NCBI GenBank assembly: GCA_964653855.1
Contig: CAZZFV010000016.1
Span: forward strand, 1-42,230
DNA: 42,230 bases
Source of the DNA: RGIG3528 sp964653855
GTDB lineage: Bacteria > Bacillota > Clostridia > Lachnospirales > Lachnospiraceae
Reading direction: 5' to 3'
The stretch's first letter is position 1, and each line of letters starts with the position of its first letter. Of this stretch, positions 25,087-31,249 are shown piece by piece. The position numbers and the translations under genes were made by a program. Under the pieces are notes generated by a model. It was not told the DNA's origin. It worked only from the letters and a program-made list of their open reading frames with translations, and ran no database searches.

Positions 25087-25115
25087 ATAATAACACACCT
25101 TCAGATACGGCGCAA
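25087..25115 (-). promoter_or_regulatory. Promoter of the membrane-protein/cdaA operon
   Basis: On the minus strand, TTGCGC (25110-25115), a 17-bp spacer and TATTAT (25087-25092), with a TG extension one base before the -10. The predicted start is about 30 nt before the first ATG. Confidence 0.65.
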
Positions 25116-25150
25116 TACGTTTGGAGAGCGCCAAAATATAATTTTTCCGT

Positions 25151-25203
25151 AAAAAAAGGCGCCCCGCAGATCGAATTTTTATATCCGACCTGTCAGGACG
25201 CCG
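25151..25203 (-). terminator. Terminator of the uracil permease gene
   Basis: On the minus strand a long stem starts GGCGTCCTG and closes GGGGCGCC (about 17 bp with several G-U pairs and one bulge), followed by TTTTTTT. It lies 20 bp after the stop codon. Confidence 0.85.
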
Positions 25204-25222
25204 ATTGATTATCACGTACGGC

Positions 25223-26575
25223 TTACTTATTTGCCTTCTTCTTTTCGAGGAAAGAAAGAATTACGTTTATGATGATTCCGAGAATCAAAGCGCATGCAAC
25301 GGATGTAATCTGGATCTTGCCGAAGTTGAGCACAAGGCCGCCGATTCCGGCAATGAGGATTGAGGATGTAACAAAGAGGTTCTTGTTGTCTTCAAGGTCA
25401 ACCTTTTGAACCATCTTGAGTCCGCTTACCGCAATGAAACCGTAAAGAGCTATGCAAACACCGCCCATTACGCATGAAGGAATCGAATTTACAAAAGCAA
25501 CAAAAGGAGAAAGGAAGGAAATCACTATTGCAAGTATGCTTGTGGCAAAGATTGTTACAACGGAAGCGTTTCCCGTGATTGCAACGCAGGCAATCGACTC
25601 ACCGTATGTTGTGTTGGGGCAGCCGCCGAAGAATGCGCCGACCATTGAGCCTACGCCGTCGCCAAGGAGCGTCTTGTCAAGTCCGGGCTCTTTTAAAAGA
25701 TCCTTTTCGATGATCGAAGAGATGTTCTTGTGGTCTGCGATGTGCTCGGCAAATACAACGAATGCAACGGGAACGTATGCAACGGCGATTGAGCCTACAT
25801 AAGCGCCCGAAATCGATTTAAAGCCGCCGAGTGCTCTTATGAACGTGAACTCAGGTACCGCAAAAAATGTTTTAATTGAGACACCGCCATCGACAAGAGC
25901 CTTAAATGCGGAATAATCGGAAATAAGAAGAGCGTCGTTACCGCTTATGTAACCGATAATCGTGAGAATCGATGCAAATGCGTAGCCTGCCAAAATACCG
26001 ATGATAAAAGGGATGAGCTTCATGTTCTTTCCGCCGACCGTCGAGCAGATTGTTGTGACGATTAACGTAACAACGCCCGTGAGCACGGCAAGAAGCGTTG
26101 CGCCGCCCGCGGGAGCTGTTTGAAGATCCGATACGGCATTTCCGGCAAGCGAAAGTCCGATGATCGCAACGGTGGGGCCTACGATAACGGGAGGCATGAG
26201 CTTATTTACCCAGTCAACGCCGAATGCCTTTACAAGGAGAGCGATTACAACGTATACAAGGCCTGCGAAAATTGCGCCGATAATAAGTCCGAGATAACCT
26301 GTTTCAAGTGTTACGGCGCCTGCAAATGCGGATGCCATCGATCCCAAAAATGCAAACGACGAACCAAGGAATACGGGGCTCTTGAAGCGTGTAAACAAGA
26401 GATAAACAAGTGTTCCGCAGCCTGCTCCGAAAAGTGCGGCTGCACTGCTCATACCGTTACCCGTAATAATCGGGACAACGAGTGTTGCGGTCATAATCGC
26501 AAGGAGCTGCTGGATTGCATAAACGATTGTTTTGCCGAATGTCGGACGATCATTGATGCCGTAAGTGAGTTTCAT
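25223..26575 (-). CDS. uraA: Uracil permease (NCS2/UraA family)
   Basis: Proton-coupled nucleobase importer of the inner membrane, 450 aa with about 12-14 hydrophobic segments. Family features: the N-terminal YGINDRPTFGKTIVYAIQQLLAIMTATLVVP; the half-helix region FGAGCGTLVYLLFTRFKSPVFLGSSFAFLG; VVFAEHIADHKNISSI, carrying the conserved substrate-binding Glu and His; and GGCPNTTYGESIACVAITG. These fit the uracil-type rather than the xanthine-type branch. ATG at 26573-26575 follows a near-ideal SD (GGAGGAAG). It is monocistronic: a terminator follows and a promoter plus attenuator leader precedes, suggesting control by pyrimidine supply. Confidence 0.93.
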   Translation of the reverse strand: MKLTYGINDRPTFGKTIVYAIQQLLAIMTATLVVPIITGNGMSSAAALFGAGCGTLVYLLFTRFKSPVFLGSSFAFLGSMASAFAGAVTLETGYLGLIIGAIFAGLVYVVIALLVKAFGVDWVNKLMPPVIVGPTVAIIGLSLAGNAVSDLQTAPAGGATLLAVLTGVVTLIVTTICSTVGGKNMKLIPFIIGILAGYAFASILTIIGYISGNDALLISDYSAFKALVDGGVSIKTFFAVPEFTFIRALGGFKSISGAYVGSIAVAYVPVAFVVFAEHIADHKNISSIIEKDLLKEPGLDKTLLGDGVGSMVGAFFGGCPNTTYGESIACVAITGNASVVTIFATSILAIVISFLSPFVAFVNSIPSCVMGGVCIALYGFIAVSGLKMVQKVDLEDNKNLFVTSSILIAGIGGLVLNFGKIQITSVACALILGIIINVILSFLEKKKANK

Positions 26576-26614
26576 TTTTTCTTCCTCCGTTTGAAAAAAA
26601 GTTTGTTTTATGCG

Positions 26615-26681
26615 ATAAAAAAACCTTCGACATAAGAATCTTTAAAATAAATAATTTAAACGATTCTCAAACCGAAGGTTT
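26615..26681 (-). terminator. Transcription attenuator in the uraA leader
   Basis: On the minus strand AAACCTTCG (26673-26681) pairs with CGAAGGTTT (26621-26629), with inner stems AGAATC/GATTCT and TTTAAA/TTTAAA around an 8-nt loop, and is followed by a seven-T run ending near 26617. It lies between the leader promoter and the uraA SD, so it can stop transcription before the gene. The left arm is inside the leader reading frame, whose stop codon falls in the apical part. Confidence 0.85.
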
Positions 26682-26836
26682 AATATCCTGTGTGATGAAC
26701 ATTTATTAATAATACTAATGCGATTGATAAGTGTGTGAATTTTAAAAATAAAATGAAAAAGAAACAAAAAGAAATGTTTGGTCAAAGTCACGAGAGACTT
26801 TATTTTATGAAAATATGTTTCATAAAGCAAAACCAT
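26642..26836 (-). CDS. Putative leader peptide of uraA (64 aa)
   Basis: ATG at 26834-26836, 8 nt after a strong AAGGAGG (26845-26851) and about 23 nt after the predicted transcription start. The 64-codon frame has a middle part encoded by very U-rich RNA, giving a Phe/Leu/Ile stretch (FFLFLFHFIF), and it ends with TAA at 26642-26644 inside the attenuator hairpin. An upstream in-frame ATG at 26875 precedes the predicted start point and is not used. The peptide itself looks functionless; translation through the attenuator is the likely point, as for the pyrBI leader peptide of enterobacteria. Confidence 0.65.
   Translation of the reverse strand: MVLLYETYFHKIKSLVTLTKHFFLFLFHFIFKIHTLINRISIINKCSSHRILNLRFENRLNYLF
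26784..26801 (-). other. Possible RNA polymerase pause hairpin in the uraA leader
   Basis: AAAGTC-TCTCGT-GACTTT on the minus strand is a 6-bp stem with a 6-nt loop, located just upstream of the U-rich tract (26735-26776). A pause here or in the U tract would fit UTP-dependent attenuation. The pause role is inferred. Confidence 0.4.
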
Positions 26837-26865
26837 TTCCTTTTCCTCCTTGCACATTTCGAGGT

Positions 26866-26894
26866 AATATATCATAAAGTTTATAAAATGTAAA
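26866..26894 (-). promoter_or_regulatory. Promoter of the uraA leader
   Basis: On the minus strand, -35 TTTACA (26889-26894), a 17-bp spacer and -10 TATATT (26866-26871), each 5/6 to consensus. Predicted +1 at about 26859. Confidence 0.85.
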
Positions 26895-26943
26895 GAAGAA
26901 ATTTATTTTTTGTCCGGTCAGCTTGTGCGGCGGTCATTTCCTT

Positions 26944-26979
26944 AAAGAAAAACACCGGTGCCGTAAAAAGCACCGGTGT
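26944..26979 (-). terminator. Terminator of the aldolase/VOC gene
   Basis: On the minus strand, ACACCGGTGC (26970-26979) and GCACCGGTGT (26952-26961) form a perfect 10-bp stem around an 8-nt loop, followed by TTTTCTTT. Confidence 0.93.
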
Positions 26980-27027
26980 GAATTTTATCGTAAAATCAGT
27001 TTGCTTCCGAACAAAACGGACGGCGAA

Positions 27028-27987
27028 TTACTTCTGAACAAGGTGAACGGCAAATCCGCCGAAATCGTCGGCAAGATAGATTCTTACCATCTTGTTGTTC
27101 TTGTAAAGTGCGGAGTCATGGTCAAACTTGAAGCCCTGAAGCTCCATATGATATATTGCTCTCTCGATGTAGTTTGTGCCGATTGCGATGTGACCGAGAG
27201 TGCCGGGTCCCATGGACTTGTTTACTTCGATTGCGTTACTTGCAAAAATCGAAGAACCGCCGACCTTCATGTCGAATCCGAAGAATGTGCAGAACATCTT
27301 TGCAACGTTCATTGCCTTCTCTTCGTTCTCGCAATTGATTCCGAGATGCTTGAATTCAAAGCCGAGCATCGTCTTAACGGCTTCACGTGTAAGACGTGTG
27401 ATTTCGTCAAACTTGCCGTCGGCGATAAGATCCGACTTTACCATCCAGCTGCCGCCGCATGCGACGATCTTCGGGAAATCGAGGTAATCCTTTAAGTTAG
27501 CCGCATTGATACCGCCTGTGGGCATGAAACGAACGCCCGTATAAGGTGCAGCCATAGCCTTGATCTTTGCGATACCGCCCGACTGCTCTGCGGGGAAGAA
27601 CTTAACCGTAGTGAGTCCGAGCTCAAGTGCGGTCTCGATGTCCGTGGGGCTTGATGTGCCGGGTGTGATCGGAATGTTCTTTGAAATACAATACTTTACG
27701 ACGTTGGGATTAAGTCCGGGGCTTACGATGAACTTTGCACCCGCATTAACTGCTCTATCAACCTGCTCGGTCGTGAGAACCGTGCCTGCGCCGACAAGCA
27801 TGTCGGGATATGCCGCACACATATTGCGGATTGCTTCTTCGGCAGCCGCCGTACGGAACGTAACCTCCGCAACGGGAAGTCCGCCGTCGCAAAGTGCCTT
27901 TGCAAGCGGAGCCGCATCCTTGGCGTCGTTGATTGCAACTACGGGAATAATTCCGAGTTTTGAAAACTGTTCGATAATATCTGCCAT
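27028..27987 (-). CDS. KDPG/KHG aldolase fused to a VOC (glyoxalase-like) domain
   Basis: 319 aa, against about 210 for ordinary Eda. Residues 1-205 are the class I KDPG/KHG aldolase barrel: E41 and R45 in EVTFRT, GAGTVLT at about 67-73, phosphate-site MPTGGI at about 155-160, and the Schiff-base K129 in TVKFFPAE. This enzyme splits 2-keto-3-deoxy-6-phosphogluconate into pyruvate and glyceraldehyde 3-phosphate. Residues about 210-319 form a vicinal-oxygen-chelate domain (FKHLGINC, HIAIGTNYIERAIYHM, FAVHLVQK) with plausible His ligands; its role is unknown. SD AAAGGAG at 7 nt supports the start. It has its own promoter and terminator, with no Entner-Doudoroff or uronate genes next to it. Confidence 0.9.
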   Translation of the reverse strand: MADIIEQFSKLGIIPVVAINDAKDAAPLAKALCDGGLPVAEVTFRTAAAEEAIRNMCAAYPDMLVGAGTVLTTEQVDRAVNAGAKFIVSPGLNPNVVKYCISKNIPITPGTSSPTDIETALELGLTTVKFFPAEQSGGIAKIKAMAAPYTGVRFMPTGGINAANLKDYLDFPKIVACGGSWMVKSDLIADGKFDEITRLTREAVKTMLGFEFKHLGINCENEEKAMNVAKMFCTFFGFDMKVGGSSIFASNAIEVNKSMGPGTLGHIAIGTNYIERAIYHMELQGFKFDHDSALYKNNKMVRIYLADDFGGFAVHLVQK

Positions 27988-28009
27988 ATTTTTACTCCTT
28001 TATATGATT

Positions 28010-28063
28010 TTTAAATATTTACGCTTTTGAGATCCGGGTAAGACATATTCATTCCCAATTTCA
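28010..28063 (-). CDS. Possible 17-codon leader ORF before the aldolase gene
   Basis: In the roughly 95-nt leader between the predicted promoter and the aldolase start, GTG with AGGA 8 nt upstream opens a 17-codon frame (starting MKLGMNMSYPDLK if GTG is read as Met) that ends TAA shortly before the aldolase SD. An AAGAC...GTCTT stem lies around it. No attenuator T-run follows. Could be chance. Confidence 0.2.
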
Positions 28064-28088
28064 CAAGTCTTATCCTATCTTCGTTGTC

Positions 28089-28117
28089 ATTATACTGTGT
28101 TAATCGTATCAATTCAA
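28089..28117 (-). promoter_or_regulatory. Promoter of the aldolase/VOC gene
   Basis: On the minus strand, TTGAAT (28112-28117), a 17-bp spacer and a consensus TATAAT (28089-28094). The -35 box overlaps the stop codon of cvpA. Confidence 0.85.
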
Positions 28118-28908
28118 GATAGAATTCTTGCGGAAATGATACTGTGGTCATAGATAAAAGAGAGCACGGGATTCTCGGAAATTTTTGCGAGAATTTCCTG
28201 TCCGACCGCCGTTGCGCCAAACATCGTAACGATTCCGAAAAGCACCCATACCACAAGGAGCGCAGCACAGCCGCCGATGAGTCCTCCCACGATTTTGTTT
28301 ACCGATCCGACGCCCGGGATTTTGCCGAGGAGATTTAAGGCCCCCGACACAATCGCGATAAGTATTCCCACAATAAGGAGCGTTAAAAGAAACGCGAGCG
28401 CTTTTATTATGACATTGGTTATACCCGTGCACGTGCCGTTTTCCGCTGCAATGAGCCTGTCGTTTACTTCTGCGTCCGATGACATTTCAAGCTTCGCAAG
28501 CGCGCTTTCGTCCCCGAGAATCGACTCCTGCATGCTTTCCGGAATTCCGAGTGCGCTCAATATTTCTCGTGCGGTGTTGACGCTCTCTTCACCGCCCGTC
28601 TCCGTGTCGGTTCCGTCTCCCGCTATCTTTTCCGCGATGATTTCCGCCCAGCCGTTGTTTTCGATCAACGATTCCATGCGCGCATAAACAAAATTGTAGA
28701 GCTTGTCGCTCTTAAAAAGCCACGAGCGCGTGATCGGCGAAAGCACGATCGTAAAAAATATCGCGAGGAACACCGATATCACAAAAAATATCATTTTGAG
28801 CACGCCCTTTAAGTATCCTATTATCACTCCCGCGAGCAATATTCCGACAACGACGAAAAATACCCAATTGAGATTTAAATTGTCAATTACAGCCCGTAAA
28901 GATTCCAT
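28114..28908 (-). CDS. cvpA: CvpA family membrane protein
   Basis: 264 aa. The N-terminal helices (about 15-32 and 38-60) carry the CvpA pattern WVFFVVVGILLAGVIIGYLKGVLKMIF; an extracellular or loop insert (about 70-160) is rich in acidic residues. The second half has helices at about 163-185 and 205-230 with GALNLLGKIPGVGSVNKIVGGLIGGCAALLV, typical of the family. CvpA homologues are linked to envelope stress and colicin V secretion; the biochemical role is unknown. The ATG has SD AGGAG at short spacing. It lies 71 bp after the DUF5711 gene and is probably the last gene of the dnaX operon. Confidence 0.88.
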   Translation of the reverse strand: MESLRAVIDNLNLNWVFFVVVGILLAGVIIGYLKGVLKMIFFVISVFLAIFFTIVLSPITRSWLFKSDKLYNFVYARMESLIENNGWAEIIAEKIAGDGTDTETGGEESVNTAREILSALGIPESMQESILGDESALAKLEMSSDAEVNDRLIAAENGTCTGITNVIIKALAFLLTLLIVGILIAIVSGALNLLGKIPGVGSVNKIVGGLIGGCAALLVVWVLFGIVTMFGATAVGQEILAKISENPVLSFIYDHSIISARILS

Positions 28909-28979
28909 ATTTACTCCTAACCCACACGGCTTACCGCCTCAGAATTCCGACACGCAAAACTTACAGCCTTAACCGAATT

Positions 28980-30086
28980 CTAACCCTCAAGACTTATAAC
29001 CCTGACTGAATCGCTCCCCACAACAAAATATCTTAGGTTCTTACCGTAAAAGACGTTTTTTGTGCTTTCGGGTAACGTTGCCTCAAACTTTTTTGTGCCG
29101 TTTTTTCGATAAACGGTAAATAAGTTTCCCGTCTTTATTATAATTTCCGACGAACCGCCGAAAATCACGGAATCGTATTCCGCTATATTTGGCACTTCCG
29201 AAGCCAAATTAAATCCCGAATCGTAAATCAAAAGATTATATATATCGTCCTTATACTCGGTGATTAAGACATTTTCGCCCACATTTATGTCATACACGTC
29301 CGTGATTTTTGTTTCCGAAAGAAGCTCCGGGATTTCGTCCATCGAATAAATTATTACGTTGTCGGGGAAAAATATGCCGACGCGGGTATTGCTTAAAAAC
29401 TCCGCCTTATATGCAGTCCCCGAAACCGTCCGCTGCCCGACTATGTTTTCGATGAAATTTTTGCCTATTTCTCCGGTGTTGTAAAACGTGATTTTAGTTT
29501 TAACCGTATCGCCGTCATAGGAAATATATTCCGTAATGATTTTTTTGCCGTCGGGGGACAGTGAGATTCCCACGGGGATTCCGTCTCGGGTGCTTTCCGT
29601 GCCTATTTCAACAAGGATTTCCCCTTCAAACGAATAAATTCTTATTATGTCTTTTAGGCCGTTTTCCATGAGAACAGCCGTTGTGCCGTTTTCCGCAACC
29701 GAAATCATGTCGATTTCGTATTCGGTTTCATAAGCGTTTGCCGTGCCGCCCTCCGAAACCACATAAACCTTTTTTCCGTCCGTTTCTGTAATCGCAGCGG
29801 CATTTTTTCTGCTCACGACATAAGGCTCGTCAAACGAATAGGAAATGTCAAACACGAGCCCGCCGTCCGTGTCGTACGCGCGCGTGCCGTTTTTGGTGCA
29901 CACATAAATCTTTTCGTTTCCCTGATACACTTTTGCGGATGTGTTTAGGGCAATTTCCGAAATCACCGAATAATTTGAATAATAAGCCTTGCTTTCCGCA
30001 TTTTTCGAAATCAAAAGTGCAGCTCCGATTAAAATTACCGGCGCTGCGATAAGAATAAATTTTATTGTCTTACGCATATTTCTCAT
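28980..30086 (-). CDS. DUF5711-type membrane-anchored beta-propeller-like protein
   Basis: 368 aa. One N-terminal helix (about 7-25: KFILIAAPVILIGAALLIS) anchors an extracellular domain built of repeated four-strand units such as KIYVCTKNGTRAYDTDGGLVFDI, GIPVGISLSPDGKKIITEYIS and NLFTVYRKNGTKKFEATL, which resemble a WD40/PQQ-like propeller. Similar proteins are annotated as DUF5711 in Lachnospiraceae; this is recognised from memory, not searched. The function is unknown. Two candidate starts (30084-30086 and nine bases further in) both have weak SDs. It follows recR by 78 bp with no visible terminator and precedes cvpA, so it probably belongs to the same transcript. Confidence 0.75.
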   Translation of the reverse strand: MRNMRKTIKFILIAAPVILIGAALLISKNAESKAYYSNYSVISEIALNTSAKVYQGNEKIYVCTKNGTRAYDTDGGLVFDISYSFDEPYVVSRKNAAAITETDGKKVYVVSEGGTANAYETEYEIDMISVAENGTTAVLMENGLKDIIRIYSFEGEILVEIGTESTRDGIPVGISLSPDGKKIITEYISYDGDTVKTKITFYNTGEIGKNFIENIVGQRTVSGTAYKAEFLSNTRVGIFFPDNVIIYSMDEIPELLSETKITDVYDINVGENVLITEYKDDIYNLLIYDSGFNLASEVPNIAEYDSVIFGGSSEIIIKTGNLFTVYRKNGTKKFEATLPESTKNVFYGKNLRYFVVGSDSVRVISLEG

Positions 30087-30164
30087 GATTTCGTTGTAAG
30101 CTTGCGGCTTAAGAGTTCCGTGTTTTCGTTATGCGTCACATATTTGTTTTCACTTGCTTTTGCT

Positions 30165-30761
30165 TCACATGTCGGTTCTGCCGTTTAAAGCGCGAAGAAG
30201 CGTCACTTCGTCGATATACTCGAGGTCACCGCCCACGGGAACACCGCTTGCGATACGCGTTGTCTTGATTCCGAGAGGCTTTATGAGTTTTCCGAGGTAC
30301 ATCGCGGTTGCCTCACCCTCGATCCCCGAGTTTGTGGCGATTATGATTTCGTTTACGTCGTCCTTGAGACGCAGCAAAAGCTCTTTTATCTTGAGATCGT
30401 TTACGCCGATTCCGCGAACGGGCGAAATTGCTCCGTGAAGCACATGATAAACGCCGTTGTATTTTCCCGTTTTTTCGTATGCGGCAAGATCTCTCGGATT
30501 TTCAACAACCATAATCGTCTTTTTGTCGCGTTTGTCGCTCTTGCAAATGGGGCAAAGCTCATCATCCGTAAGCGTACAGCAGCATTTGCAGTATCTGACC
30601 GACTTTTTCGCGTCCGCAATCACATCCGTAAGCTTTTTTACGTCCTCTTCGGACATATTTATGATATGAAAAGCAAGCCTCTGGGCGGATTTCGCTCCTA
30701 TTCCCGGAAGCCCCGAAAACGCTTCTATGAGTTTATTTATATGATTGCTGTAATAATCCAT
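30165..30761 (-). CDS. recR: Recombination mediator RecR
   Basis: 198 aa, the family norm. It acts with RecF and RecO to load RecA at gapped DNA. Helix-hairpin-helix SGLPGIGAKSAQRLAFHI is at about 16-33; the zinc finger C57-x2-C60...C69-x2-C72 is in YCKCCCTLTDDELCPIC; and the TOPRIM core is MVVENPRDLAAYEKTGKYNGVYHVLHGAISPVRGIG. The start codon directly abuts the ybaB stop (TAAATG); a GGAGG lies about 13 nt upstream, so reinitiation from ybaB translation is likely. The dnaX-ybaB-recR order is a widespread conserved cluster. Confidence 0.96.
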   Translation of the reverse strand: MDYYSNHINKLIEAFSGLPGIGAKSAQRLAFHIINMSEEDVKKLTDVIADAKKSVRYCKCCCTLTDDELCPICKSDKRDKKTIMVVENPRDLAAYEKTGKYNGVYHVLHGAISPVRGIGVNDLKIKELLLRLKDDVNEIIIATNSGIEGEATAMYLGKLIKPLGIKTTRIASGVPVGGDLEYIDEVTLLRALNGRTDM

Positions 30762-31148
30762 TTATAATCCGAAACCTCCGAGCCCGGACATTCCCGCCAT
30801 GGCACCCGAATTTAATTCATTGTCGATTTCCTCTTCCGCCTTTTTGACTTCGGAAAGCGCGGAATTAACCGCCGCAATTATCATATCGGAAAGAGTTTCG
30901 ATATCGTCGGGATCCACACAATCCTTTGAAAGCGTGATTTTTGTAAGCTCGTACTTACCGTTCACCTGTGCGGTTACCGCTCCGCCGCCCGCAGATGCCG
31001 TAAATTCCTTTTCGGAAAGAGCAGCCTTCTTTTCTTCAAGCTCCTGCTGCTGTTCTTCAAGCTTTCTTTGCATGCGCTGTGCCTGCTTCATGAGATTTCC
31101 CATATTGCCCGGCATCATACCGCCGGGAAAACCGCCTTTTTTACCCAT
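30762..31148 (-). CDS. ybaB: YbaB/EbfC nucleoid-associated protein
   Basis: 128-aa DNA-binding protein of the YbaB/EbfC family, a small dimeric nucleoid protein usually encoded between dnaX and recR, as here. Gly/Met-rich start (GFPGGMMPGNMGNLMKQAQRMQ), then a long helix rich in Gln/Glu (about 22-46), the core SAGGGAVTAQVNGKYELTKITL (about 52-73) and a final helix with a Gly/Met tail. SD AAGGAA supports the ATG at 31146-31148. Normal length for Firmicutes. Confidence 0.95.
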   Translation of the reverse strand: MGKKGGFPGGMMPGNMGNLMKQAQRMQRKLEEQQQELEEKKAALSEKEFTASAGGGAVTAQVNGKYELTKITLSKDCVDPDDIETLSDMIIAAVNSALSEVKKAEEEIDNELNSGAMAGMSGLGGFGL

Positions 31149-31194
31149 TTTTGTAAGTTCCTTTCGTGGTTGTATTTTTTGGATTCAATCAATC

Positions 31195-31244
31195 TTTGAT
31201 TTGCTTCCGAAGTTAAATTTGTTGTTTGATTTACTTCCGGAGTT
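31195..31244. repeat. Imperfect 20-bp direct repeat after dnaX
   Basis: TTTGATTTGCTTCCGAAGTT (31195-31214) and TTTGATTTACTTCCGGAGTT (31225-31244) match at 18 of 20 positions with a 30-bp period, in the 101-bp dnaX-ybaB gap. No function can be assigned. Confidence 0.7.
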
Positions 31245-31249
31245 TTAAA

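Noticed and set aside
26837..26875. Longer 77-codon version of the uraA leader frame
   Set aside because: Its ATG lies upstream of the predicted transcription start and overlaps the -10 region; the 26836 ATG has the strong SD.
26576..26900. Purine riboswitch or PyrR-binding leader before uraA
   Set aside because: No purine-riboswitch core and no PyrR anti-antiterminator sequence were visible; the leader-peptide attenuator explains the region better.
31149..31249. Read-through extension of dnaX into ybaB
   Set aside because: The frame after the dnaX stop is open, but it is out of phase with the ybaB start and ybaB has its own SD.
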